Below are positions 1-11,008 of a stretch of DNA of 64,000 nucleotides, piece after piece. The position numbers were made by a program, and so were the translations under genes. The stretch covers positions 20,181,107 through 20,245,106 of the forward strand of contig NC_084802.1 in assembly GCF_963169125.1 (NCBI RefSeq). Reading direction: 5' to 3'. Source of the stretch: Humulus lupulus (Eukaryota; Streptophyta; Magnoliopsida; Rosales; Cannabaceae). The notes under the pieces were generated by a model that was not told the DNA's origin, did not search any database, and worked only from the letters and a program-made list of their open reading frames with translations. How positions within the stretch are numbered: position 1 is the first letter of the stretch; each line of letters begins with the position of its first letter.

Positions 1-1370
1 TAATTAATGAGAAGAATATTAATAATACTTTACAAGAATAGGTGAGTTAGATATGGTTTTCCCCGGAAATAAATGCAACAGGGATTTTCCATATTTATAT
101 ATGTGTGTGTGTCAAACTCTTTGATAATAAACACTCTGCGGTGAGCTTATGTAGTCGTCACTTTTGCTTTTATGTGGACAAATTGCAATTTTTTTTTATA
201 TTATATTGATATTGTAGCCATGATAAATATTTTTTTAGTTTTTAATTTTTTTTTTAATAATTTGTATTAGTTTTAACAATTTTATTTGTTAATTTTAATA
301 GAATATTATAAATATTTAACAGAATATATTTTTAAAATAAATTAAAAAAATAAATTTATTAATTATATATATTGATATTAATATAAATTCAAATATTATA
401 AAATATTATTGTTATGAATAGATATTTATTAATTATATTAACATAAATTTAATTATTATAATAATATATAATATAAGACTAGATATTTAATAATTAACAA
501 ATTAAAAAAAATATTTATTAATTATATTAATATAAATTTAAATTAATATTATAAACTATCATTATATATTATATCTAGATATGTATTAATTATATTAATA
601 TAAATTAAAATATTATAAAATATTATTATTATTGATAATATTTAACATTAGACTAAATATTTATTAATTATATTAATATAAATTCAAATGTTATAAAATA
701 TTATTATTATAATAATATATATTATAAATTTAAATATTTAATAATTATATTAATATAAATTTAAATGTTATAAAATCTTATTATTACAATAATGTAATAT
801 ATTATATATAAGTTTCGTATGGCATGTGATAAAATCAGAGAAGGACTACAGTAGGATTAAAGTCACACTCAATTATATATATAATATATATATATATGTA
901 TTCAACCAATATTAATTATAGTAGAGAGTCGTAGCTTCTTCTCGAGGGCACCTTCCACTCATTCTAATGCTCCTTGCTCAATATATTAATTATACTATGA
1001 TTCTGATGTGTCTTAATTATGCGGTAGTACGTCATCATGTATTAAATATTGCTATATTTGTTTATAATTTCTTTTTTTATCCAAAAAATATATATGTATA
1101 AATTATAAAATGAGAGTGTCTATTGTCCATTCTCTATCTATCTCTACTCTCTCTTTACAATTTTTTTTATTTATTAAAAATATATAGTGAAATTACATTT
1201 TATTAATATACATTAATTAAAAAAATTAAAAACTTTTGCAGTTTTAGAAAATAAAATAAAAGCAATTCATATTACACATTTAAAATCTGTCAATTTTCTT
1301 TTTTAAGAACTTTTTACTTTCAATTTTACAGTATTGGTGAAACGAAATAATTATAATAAGGGTATATTAC
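1..1370. other. AT-rich intergenic spacer
   Basis: No supportable gene. The stretch is very AT-rich with poly-T tracts and TA runs (about 870-900). It contains the degenerate minisatellite listed separately. The spacer ends where the TRIM-like element begins. Confidence 0.7.
355..810. repeat. Degenerate AT-rich minisatellite, about 75-95 bp unit
   Basis: A core reading roughly TATTAATTATATTAATATAA followed by a variable ATTATAAAATATTATTATT tail recurs about six times, near 356, 420, 515, 580, 660 and 735. Units differ by small indels. No coding potential is visible. It could be a decayed tandem array or an AT-rich matrix-attachment-like stretch; the sequence alone cannot decide. Confidence 0.6.
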
Positions 1371-1742
1371 TGTAACGCCCCACATCACTATGTTTGCTTC
1401 CTGAAATGATGACTGACCCTACAAACCAGCACGAGTCTTTCCAGCATGCTTTCCTCACTCGTACACTTCCTGGAAAAACTTCCCAAGAGGTCACCCGTCA
1501 TGAAGCTACTTCAGGTCAAGCATGCTTAACTTTGGAGTTCTTAAGTGATTGGCTACCGAAAAGAAGATGCATCTTGTTGGCATAGGTAGTACCCATCAAT
1601 TCATTTAAGAAATCTTCAACTATGTAGTCCCATACCTACATAGTCTTATAATCATCACACTTGACCTTCCCCAGGCGGTGTGAGATTGCACAGCTTTTAC
1701 CCGATCTTTCCCCCTGCGGATCACATGATTCTGATTGTCACA
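1371..1742 (-). repeat. TRIM 3' LTR (minus-strand sense)
   Basis: First copy of the direct repeat, bounded by TG and CA. It differs from the second copy by scattered substitutions and an insertion of roughly 20 bp near 1610-1630. The polypurine tract lies immediately to its right on the minus strand. Confidence 0.75.
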
Positions 1743-1803
1743 ATCACCCCCCTTAGGAGTCCGACGTCCACACTTCCGGCTGGGTCAAGGCTCTGATACC
1801 ATT

Positions 1804-2157
1804 TGTAACGCCCCACGTCACTATGGCTACTTCCTGGAATGACGACTGTCCATGCAAACCAACACAAGTCTATCCAGCGTGCTTTGTCCTCACTCGCACG
1901 CTTCTTGGGAAAACTTCCCAGGAGGTCACCCATCATGAGGCTACTTCAGGTCAAGCACGCTTAACTTTGGCGTTCTCAAGTGATGGACTACTGAAAAGAA
2001 GATGCATCTTATTGGCATAGGTAGTACCCATCAATCCATTTAAGCCCTACCTACACAGTCTTAGAATCATCACACTTGACCTTCCCCAGGCAGTGTGAGT
2101 TTGCACAACTTTTACCCGGTATTTCCCCCTGTGGATCATAGTATTCTGACTGTCACA
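1804..2157 (-). repeat. TRIM 5' LTR (minus-strand sense)
   Basis: Second copy of the direct repeat. The primer binding site starts two bases to its left on the minus strand (complement of about 1790-1801). Small open frames in the two copies are shared only because the copies are duplicates. Confidence 0.75.
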
Positions 2158-3021
2158 TACTATAGAAACTGTTCACTAGCTTGCTACCAAAAAAAAATTT
2201 CCTCTCTAACTTGTAATTTTTATTTATAAAATAAAATAATACTTCGTACCCTTTATTTTTACTAAATATTTGTTTGGACTTTTTGTTTCTAAAACTATTT
2301 TTTTAGACTTTATATTTTGTAAATTATATTAAAATAGTCTTCCAAAAACTCAATTATAGTGAATATATATTCGTTAGAGATCTAAGTTTTTTCTAAGTCA
2401 ATGACCTCATAAATAAATTCAAAAAAAGCAAAAATTATATTGACCATAATCGATTTTCAAAATCTATTTTAATTCAATTTACAAAACACAAATCCAAAAA
2501 ATATTTTTCAAAACAGAAGATCAAAATAAGTTTTTAGCAAAAATAGAATGTACAAAATAATACCATCTCTTTAATATTCAATTGTTAAATAATTGTGTCG
2601 TTTTGATGGCAATGGATCTGCCTAAACCTGCAAAACTGAACTAACACAGGGCCTTAAAGTAGGTCACTTTGTCTCCACTTAATTTGTGAACTATAGAGAA
2701 CTATACCATCTCACCCCACCCACAGTTAAGAGTCCCAACACATCAAACCCACAATCTGGTCATCTTCACAATCAGATGAACCCACCCCAGTTATATATAT
2801 ATGTATATATATACACATATATGTATATACGACATGTGTTAGCAACAAAATAACCTTTTTATTATTTTGATGAAGAGGAGACAAAAATTCCATCTTTCGG
2901 TTAATCATCTTTTGGCAATGTTATGTCACATCATTATTCGAATATATCATACTTTCACATTGGTCACTGGTTTTTTTGGGACCAATTTTTCATATGTGAA
3001 ATTAATGTATAAAAATATATA
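2158..3021. other. Intergenic spacer
   Basis: AT-rich spacer with a TA/CA microsatellite-like run at about 2790-2830 (alternating TATATA, TGTATA and CACATA). No gene or transposon end is recognised. Confidence 0.55.
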
Positions 3022-3349
3022 TTTTTATTAGCGTTTCTCCATCCGTGAATAATTTTCGGCGCGATTTTTTTTATGAACGTGTATATTGTAGCTATTTAGA
3101 GCATTCTACAAATTTTAAAAAAAATTCGAATAGTTTACAGTACCGAAAACTATGTTCAAACATGTTGTTTTCCATGCGCATAAAAAAAAATTAGTCACGT
3201 GTGCAATAATATGTTTGAACTTAGTTTTCGGCACTGTAAACTATTCGGAATTTTCTGAAAATGTGCAGGATGCTTTAAATAGCTACAATATACACGGTCA
3301 TAAAAAAAATCGCGCCGAAAACCATTCACGGGTCGAAAACACTAAAAAT
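3022..3349. mobile_element. Fold-back / MITE-like inverted repeat
   Basis: The left arm (about 3022-3170) and right arm (about 3205-3349) are imperfect reverse complements of roughly 145 bp, separated by about 35 bp. Shared landmarks are TTTTCGGCGCGATTTTTTT, ATATTGTAGCTATTTA and AATAGTTTACAGT, each present in both orientations. The outer ends are about TTTTTAGTGTTTTCGACCC and its partner. There is no internal gene. The size and long terminal inverted repeats fit a MITE or a fold-back element derived from a DNA transposon. No clear target duplication is seen, so the superfamily is undecided. A transcript across it would fold into one long hairpin. Confidence 0.75.
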
Positions 3350-4783
3350 CCCACCGGTAAGACTTAAAGTAAAGCCCTATAAAAAAATTCTCCTATATTT
3401 ATATATATAAATATATTGAACTTCAATTGTATTAACATTAACATCTGTCCAAATTTTTGGGTGGAAGAAATGAAATATTAATGAGTTTAGCAAGTGACAA
3501 ACTAATGGGAGTTTCAAAGTTTTCATTAATTCCCCATAAAGCACCAAAGGGAACACTCACATGATCTTCAATGTCATGTTTATCTATGTATCAAATGCAT
3601 CAGGGACTAAATTGTTATTTTTGTTTTTTCAAGGATTGATTTGCAATTTTGTTTTGTTTTGTTTTTTTTTACTTAGGGGAAGGGTTTTAAGGGTTTGTTG
3701 CTCTCCTTTTGAGGGTTTTAAGTTGACCAGTAGTACTACTTTACAATCTGTAGTGTAGTAATTGAATTCAGTCACTCAATTATTGAGTCCAACATGTATG
3801 AATATGGCCATGCATGGTTTCTTATTATGTAAAAGACCCATGTGAACTTGGCTTTACTCTATATCTTCTTGGTGCTTGCCTCCAATTTCCATTCTCACTA
3901 TGGTCCATCTCGCTATTACCCAAATATTGGTAATAATTTGTATTTTAGTTGTTAGATATATCTATATATTTAAAACAAAATAAAAATGAAATGATGTTCT
4001 TGTGAGAAATACTATATTGTAGAAGAATATCACATTTATATTAAATGAAATAAAGGAAACTAATAATGCAAACCAAATAAGTTCTTGGAAATTTTTCATC
4101 ACTATATCAAAAATAAGTTTTATATACAAAATATTACCTTGCCTATACCACTTTTTTTTTTTTTAATAAAACTTATTCTTTTAAGTTAAATTTATCTTTT
4201 AATAGCACATCTCAAATTTGTAGGACTGAATCCCACAAAATATGGACATTTGCCAACTTAGCGCATAAAATGAGGGAGGAAGTTCGAAAGGTAGATTTTT
4301 TTTTTTTTATTTATTAGGACTTTTATAAGCTACTTTTGGTTATTCATTGCTGCAAAAAAAAAAAAAAAAAATTACATTTTGGTTGCCTTTAAGATATCAA
4401 TTAGTTACCTTTAGAAATATGACTTAATTTTTAGGTTATAACACAATTTTAAAGTGATAAACCAACCTAATGAGTTACCAAAAAAAAAAAAATACATCTT
4501 GTTATGTTCTATCTAAAAATTACCAAATAGTATCATTAACAACATATATATGTTTTAAAAGTAACTTTGATAGGGTTTTAAAATAACTTTTAAGGCTGTT
4601 TAGGATATCGTATGAAAACTTTTAAAAGTAAAATAAAAATGCAGTTTTTGATAACACGTGAAATTTACATTATGTTTAAAGTTAATTTTTGGTTAATTTA
4701 GTAGAAAAGTAACTTAAATTTTACTTTGAATCATAGGAAAAATACATGTTTTGGTGACTCATTGAATTTACATTTGAGTTATA
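3350..4783. other. Intergenic spacer
   Basis: AT-rich spacer with homopolymer runs (poly-T about 4140-4160 and 4290-4305, poly-A about 4355-4370 and 4480-4492). Short open frames here have no codon-use or motif support. The right end (TTATA, 4779-4783) is the left target duplication of the next solo LTR. Confidence 0.55.
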
Positions 4784-5340
4784 TGTAATGTCCTGGAATT
4801 CCTAATGCGGTTTAATGGCTGGATTAGTAGGCCGGGATGGCCATAACTATTTAATTATGCCATTAAATGATTATATGCATGTTTATGTGAATTATATTAT
4901 AATATGATGTTAAATGCATGCATGTGAGTCCACATTTAATTTACAGGGGTGTTGGTAATTTGGCCCGTTGAGGGTGTAATTGTATATTTGTATGCATGTC
5001 GGTGACTTATTGTTGAGACCACATTATAATGTGGGTTTGTTTGAGCTATTCAGCATGAGACGATCTTGGAATGTTAATTAGCGGTCTAGTCATAACAGGT
5101 TTAAGTTCGGGACTCGGGATGAGTCTCGGGGTGATTTTAATGATTAGAGTGTTGCCGGGAATTAAAGGGTAACGGGATATGAATTATTGGTGTTTGAGAT
5201 TATCGAGAATAGCGAGAATTAGAGAGCGTTAATTATGATTAACGAGATAAGTGGGAAATACCAATTTTTCCCTTGGGAGCCTTTAGAAACCCTTATTTGA
5301 CCTAGGGGTATTTTGGTCTTTTCACCCCTAGGATAGATAT

Positions 5341-6868
5341 TGTTAGGAAAAAATAGATTTGCCTCAATGGAAATTACAACTCTATGCAATATATTACAAA
5401 AAATAATGGTTGATTAAAATGAGTTACAACTCTATAACTGAAAATTACAAATAAACAAAGAAAATGAAGAAGATGATGAAGAAGAAGAGAATAGTAAAAT
5501 ACAACTCTAAGCAAAATGTTACAAATAAAGTAAAGTGTTTGAAACAAAAGAAAAGAAAAGATTACAACTCTTGAACAAGAAATACAAGTAAATAGAGAAG
5601 AACAATATAAAGATGAAAAGAAATAGAATTAAAGAAAGGAACAAGAAACAAAAGATAAACTCTCACTCACACTACCAAAGTGAAGAGTGTTGGGGATCAC
5701 CAACTTGAACAAGGTTTGAAACTTTTGTCCAAAAGCTTATTTCCCCCTAACTCAAGCACTAAGGGATCTCTCACAGATTATAGGAAATGTTTTCTGGAAT
5801 TATCAAGCCTCAAGGTGTTTCTAGCCAAGTGCTCTAATGGATAGAAATGTTGTGTCTTACAAGTGAGCTATAGGCTCCTATTTATAGAGTTTAGAGACAC
5901 CATTTGAATTTCAAATTCCACCAACCCCCATGGCTGTTACCAATGTTTAATTGGATTAATATGAAATTAAAAAGGAGATTTGGGAATTATTTGGGGTTTT
6001 TGAGCCGTTCAACAAAGATTGAAAAAACTGAAAAATTGGTCAGTTTTTGGCCTGTGGCCGCGGCCAAAGACATTAGTGGCCACGGCCACTGGTCTCTGTC
6101 CCACAGGCCGTGGCCACCAACATTCAGTGGCCGCGGCCACCGACCAATTTCAGCACTTAAAAATGTGCTGTTTTTCCAAACGGTTCCAAACCCTCCCAAA
6201 TGATTTTGTAACTCCCAAAACACATTATTGGGGTTAAAATCATATCTCTAACATCCATTTCACATATGGCTTTATGAAATTCATCTCAATATTGTGTAAC
6301 AACAAATTTACATAATAAAGGGTAATATTTGGAAGTTACAAATTTGTAACACCAAATATGTTATATTATTTGGATATATCTCATATATCTAAATATTGTA
6401 ACTCTCTATTATATGTTACAATATGTGACACTCTTTGTCACATTTATTTAATCTAAAACATTATATTATAATATAATATAATATTACATTATATTATAAA
6501 ACAATATAACATTCCCCCACTAGATTAAATAGTTATCTATTGTAACACTTATTTAATCAATCATTATATTTTGAAATATAACATATCTCCCACTTGATTA
6601 AATAAGAACTCTCTCTTATAGGAGTCATTGCATTAGTGCATAAAGCAAAGTGTTTTTCAACTTGAACTTTACTATAGTGTAATTATCACAAAATTTTTCG
6701 AAAATTTAGTTGCACTAGGCATTGAACAATCTTTTCATGATAACAAATCGATGATAACACACACACCTTTGCGATGTTCACTTGAGACCTCTATGTCTCG
6801 CTTTGCACCGTTAATGGCCATGTGCACTTTCCATTCATAGACGTTTTTGAGAATACTCCCAATTCTCA
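5341..6868 (-). mobile_element. copia-type LTR plus stub of 3' internal region
   Basis: An LTR of about 1171 bp (5341-6511) starts TGTTAGGAAA and ends TATAACA on the plus strand. It is followed by TTCCCCCACTAG, which on the minus strand reads as a polypurine tract abutting the LTR. This is therefore a minus-strand 3' LTR with about 350 bp of upstream internal sequence, after which the element is deleted. It is the same family as the plus-strand solo LTR at 43443-44614. GC-rich palindromic words built on GGCCGCGGCC lie at about 6050-6150. Open frames here are LTR sequence, not genes. Confidence 0.8.
5879..5886 (-). promoter_or_regulatory. TATA box of copia LTR
   Basis: TATAAATA on the minus strand. 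The same box is at 44067-44074 in the plus-strand sister LTR, in the same context (AACTCTATAAATAGGAGCC), which supports it as the LTR promoter. Confidence 0.6.
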
Positions 6869-7658
6869 CGAGAGACATTAATGCTGGACCGACCCTAAGG
6901 TCGATGAAACTTATAAGCGCTTGGCTAGTCTACGACTAGTTACTTAGAGCCAGGGCCTAAGGCCTAGGTGACTGCTTGTCACATGGCTAGGGAACAGAGT
7001 TCCATGGTTATGACTCTATGGTCATGAGGTAGGTTATGTTGGTGACTAGTCATCATGCACCTAACATGTTTAAGCTAGTGAAAGGTTCACTTATCTGTTA
7101 AGCCCCAGTGACCCTATCGTCACATGGCTAAAGGGAGCTGTACCCATCTCAATGACTTTTCTAATTGTCACTCCTTTATTTTGGACTGATAGTCCTGAAT
7201 GATTATTATGATCATTGTTGATATTATATCATGCTATATTGTGTATTCTTGATGGGCCTTGGCTCATGGGTGCTATGTGGTGCAGGTAAAGGGAAAGAAA
7301 AGCTCACCCGCCTTAAGTGGAGAGCTTAGGTGGTGATGTGTACATATGCGGCTGCTTGACCACCACGGCCAAGGAGTTCTCAGAGGAACTAGGGGGTTTA
7401 CCCTATTTTTGCTGCTTAGGTCGGCGGGTTTGTAAATTTGAAACAGTAATGACCATTTTGAGTGTATATAACTTGTAAATGTTTCTGATGGGCCCATGAA
7501 CATTTTTATGTATTAAATAAAATATATCATTTCCTTTTGATTGTTTTTCCACCTTAGCCAGTTAATAACACTAGAAGCACGTTTTTAACCAAAGGACTCG
7601 GGTAGCGAGTCAAATTTCTGGTTCACCGTAACTGTTCTGGGGTAACCAAGGCGTTAAA

Positions 7659-8303
7659 TTATAGTTAATTTTTGTTAAACAAATAGAAAAGTAAGCTAAA
7701 AGTTACTTTTGAGTCATAGCACAAAACCCACCCTTTCAAATCAACTTTTCATGTGATGCAAGAAATTAATAGAATTGTAACTAAAAAGTTACTTTTACAA
7801 GCATATGGACCCACAAATTTGCCAAAAAATGGCAACGGTATAGGGGGAATGAGTGGTTGTATTTTAGTTATCTCAAAGTGCTCGTTCCAATGGTACCACC
7901 CCTAGCCTTGAAGTGGCTGGAGTTAGCCGAAAAATGCAGTCAAAGTCAAGCCTCCATCAACTTCGACCGATGCATGTGTCGCGGTCCGATAGCTTTAGGC
8001 ATCGACATTTGGGCAGTGAGGTCATTGGAGGATGGACTCCCATGGTGGCTTACGAGAGTACTGTTTTGGTGATATGGTGGTCAACATTTGGTTTCGACAA
8101 TTGTTATACCCATTTTTTGGCATTATAATGTCTCAAAGAAAAATAATATTAGTGATCTCAGGCCTGCCAGATATTTCCTTAAGAGAAGAGATGAACATAA
8201 TTTATAGCAATATTGTTCTCACAAATTAGGCACACATACGCTAACAGAAGAGTCTGGTCGCCTAAAAACACTCTTATATTCTTAGTCACTCATTGAAGGT
8301 TGT
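7659..8303. other. Intergenic spacer between two Ty3 LTRs
   Basis: About 640 bp of less AT-rich sequence. It resumes the DNA that lies left of the solo LTR at 4784. Overlapping 60-70 codon frames on the plus strand (7857-8229) have no recognisable motif and are not supported as genes. Confidence 0.5.
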
Positions 8304-10414
8304 TGTAATGCCCACATTTCCCTAATATGGCTTAGTGCTTGGATTAGGGGGCCGGGAGGAAATAATTGAATTAATTAGGTGCTTATGTGTTATGAGCATG
8401 TTATTATGTGAATTGTATTAAAATATGATTATGCTTTCATGTTTAAGTGTATTAAATATGCATGTGGGCCTGTTTCTTACTAGAAGGGCATTTTTGTAAT
8501 TTTGACCCGTTGAGGGTATAATTGTAAATATGTGTGATATATGATTGCGACCACATTATTATGTGGATATATTTGATTTACCCGGCATGAGGCGATCCTA
8601 GGGAGCTAGTTAGCGGAAAAGTCACAACAGGGTAAAATACCCGGCTTGGGGTGAGCTTAGGGGTATTTTGGTAATTTGGCAAATTACCGGGAATCATAGA
8701 CTAATGAGAATTAATTGATGAATACTGGATTGTTAGATTATTTGAGGTATGAGATAATTTGAGGTTAGCGGGAATTATGCCAAATGAATAAATTGCCTTA
8801 AGAGTAATTATTGAGGTAAAGAGAGACAAGGGGTATAGTGGTCATTAAACCACTGGGGCTAGCTAATTAGGCAGCAGCCTTGAGAAGGCTCACTCACGTT
8901 TTTAGCTCATTGCCTTTCCTCTTGGTGTGCACATTGAAGCTTAGAGAGATTTTGTCTAGAATTCAAGCCAACATCATTGTGGTGAAGATTGGAGAGTGAT
9001 TTTGGGGACTAGGAGGTCCTAAGCTAAGAATCTCAGCTTGATTTTTGAGTTGGGCAGAGAAATTCACGCAATTTTCTAGTCTTTTCTTTTTCAAGTGGTT
9101 CTTGAGTTTTTTGGGTTGTGATTTCTAGTGACTAGATTGGATGTGTTTTTGGGTGAGCTTGGCATTGAGTTTGTTGGCTAGGTCTAGTGTAGTGTTTCTG
9201 TGGAATCTTGTTAAAATTACTTAGTTGGGTCAAATTCAAGGTCTGAAATTTCTGGAAATCGTAGGGGTGCGAATTTGGGGAAGAACACTTATGTTCTGGG
9301 CCATTTTCGAGTTTTTGGTGATCTAGCGCGACCGCGCTAGGTTGTAGCACGACCGCGCTAGTGTCCTAGAAATGGGGGAATTGGGTTTGATTTGAGGGCT
9401 CGAGTTGAGGGGTGCGACCGCACCAGTGGCTCAGAAACCCTAAACTTTCTGTGGGAGCGACCGCGCTAAGGGTCCCGAAATGCCAGATTGCTGATTTTTA
9501 GGGCTAGGCTTGGGGGCTCAGAGAATCTGACTTGGGAGCCCACTTGAGGGCTCGGGGGACTTTATAGCGCCTCGTTAACTTGGAATCATGGTTTTAAGAG
9601 TTAGAGTTCAGTTTGGAACTCGGGTTCTAGGGTTAAGTCCTGATGAACATATGCTTGTGTTGTGACTAGGGTTTCCGCTAGGCTCGGGTCAAGATTAGCG
9701 CTTGGGGTCGTTACATTATTCGCAAGACGATCGAGGTAAGAAAACTGCACCTGATACGTGAGATGCATGAATGGGGCTTGGCCCAGTTATTAATATTATA
9801 TGATTGGGGCTTGGCCCAACTGTTAAATGTAAACATGATTAGAGCTCGAGCCCAGTTAATGAGCATGATTATAATTATGCCTATGTATATCTATTTTAGT
9901 ACAATGTAGCGTGTTGTATCTGTGTATGACAAATGTATTATATGTATGTTTGTTTCCAACTGGCAGGCTCAACTTATAAGTCGGGAGTTTGTCTAGGGCA
10001 CCTAATCAAAATCCCAGCCTGCTTGTCGATGGTTTACAAGGCTCGATTTATGAGTCGAGGATTTGCATGGCTCGACTTATAAGTTGTGGTCGACATTATG
10101 CGTGCTGAGCGCAGGCCATTATGGATAGGCCACCCTGGAAGTGCATCATGCACTTAACTAGCTCGGATGCCACTTGAATGAATGGGAGTGCGGCACACAC
10201 TTGTGTGACCCTATGGTCACTTACTTGTACAATGTGTATGCTTGGCTTCAGTTAATACTGTTAAGCATGTTGTTATGTTCTGTTGACTGTCTAAATTAAA
10301 TTAATATGTTTTCTTACTAAGTCTTTTGACTCACGGGTGCTTTGTGGTGTAGGTAAGGGTAAGGAGAAGTTTTGCCAACCATGAGTTGGAGAGAATTAGA
10401 GGTGATGTGTACAT
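8304..10414 (+). repeat. Left part of a Ty3/gypsy 5' LTR (outermost element of the nest)
   Basis: Starts TGTAATGCCC and carries the same order of landmarks as the other Ty3 LTRs: GCATGAGGCGATC, AGGTAAGAAAACTGCACC, and a tail ending GGTGATGTGTACAT. It stops where a copia solo LTR inserted (target TACAT) and resumes at 38940. A GC-rich palindromic patch built on TAGCGC...GCGCTA lies at about 9325-9475. Repeats of GGCTCGACTTATAAGT occur about 9965-10090. Confidence 0.85.
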
Positions 10415-11008
10415 TTTTGGGGTATTATGCCCTAATTAAAACCCAATTTCTTTGTAATCTCATTTTAATTATCAATAAAAGAATAGAAATTATTTTTTGA
10501 CTTGGTCAATCACTTTGCTCACATGTTTTAATTTTTATGATTATTTGTTTAATATAAACTTCTATTAAATCCCAAGCATATAGCTAATCATATTTATAGT
10601 GACGTAATCACAATGGAATATAAATATGATTATATGTTCAAAATAAGTTACTCATAAGATTAGTCACTGCACATGATTTACATTGACTTTCCAATCTACG
10701 TTATGATCTACTTACACATTGCAGTGTTATGTTCTTTCCAGAACATTAGCAAAGTAGATAAGATCAGATGTATTTGTTACATCGGACTGGACTGATATTG
10801 ACAGTTGATAGGATAATTAAACATACCGTTATTATCTATTCTAGTCATATCATATAGTTGACCATAGGTCAGTTCAATCTCAATTCAGAGTGGTTAGTAT
10901 TCTAATAGATTGTATTATTTGAGTTCTTTGACTTGTTCGTTACCAGCTTACCCTATGGAGTAGCCCATACTTACATCTTCAGAACTCGGTAGTATAATTG
11001 AGTGGGAG
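10415..11008 (+). repeat. Left half of a copia-type solo LTR
   Basis: Begins TTTTGGGGTATTATGCCC, probably a TG-to-TT change of a TGTTGGG start, after target TACAT (10410-10414). The other half is 37635-38934, ending TTCCCAACA followed by TACAT (38935-38939). The joined length is about 1.9 kb. No internal sequence or PBS/PPT is present, so it is a solo LTR. It resembles long Angela/Tork-type copia LTRs (inference). A Ty3 element inserted into it at GGGAG. Confidence 0.8.

Larger units (their letters stand above)
1371..2157 (-). mobile_element. TRIM-like miniature LTR retrotransposon
   Basis: Two direct repeats (1371-1742 and 1804-2157) start TGTAACGCC and end GTCACA on the plus strand. Only about 61 bp lie between them. 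Read on the minus strand, the right repeat is followed after two bases by TGGTATCAGAG, the initiator-Met-type primer binding site. The left repeat is preceded by a purine run (AAGGGGGGTGAT), a polypurine tract. This is the minimal LTR-PBS-PPT-LTR plan of a TRIM element, with no room for coding sequence. Flanks share only TAC, so no clean 5-bp target duplication is visible. Mobilisation would need proteins from another element. Confidence 0.8.
4784..7658 (+). mobile_element. Ty3/gypsy solo LTR, broken by a copia LTR remnant
   Basis: Begins TGTAATGTCC and ends near GGCGTTAAA (CA degraded to AA). It is flanked by a perfect 5-bp duplication TTATA (4779-4783 and 7659-7663). The left 550 bp and right 790 bp match, in reverse orientation, the ends of the solo LTR at 49491-51862, which shows they are one LTR. 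The middle was lost when a copia element inserted at 5340 and later suffered a deletion to about 6868. The long LTR and its TGTAATGCCCC-type start fit the Tekay/Del-like chromovirus LTRs elsewhere in this window; the lineage is inferred. Confidence 0.85.

Noticed and set aside
3561..3758. 65-codon frame in the left spacer
   Set aside because: Low-complexity Phe-rich translation of T-rich DNA; no support.
5904..6237. Overlapping frames around the GGCCGCGGCC words
   Set aside because: Part of the copia LTR; the same frames appear in the sister LTR near 43775-44049 on the opposite strand.
7857..8229. Possible host exon in the spacer
   Set aside because: Three overlapping short frames, alternative start codons, no motif, no splice-site logic.
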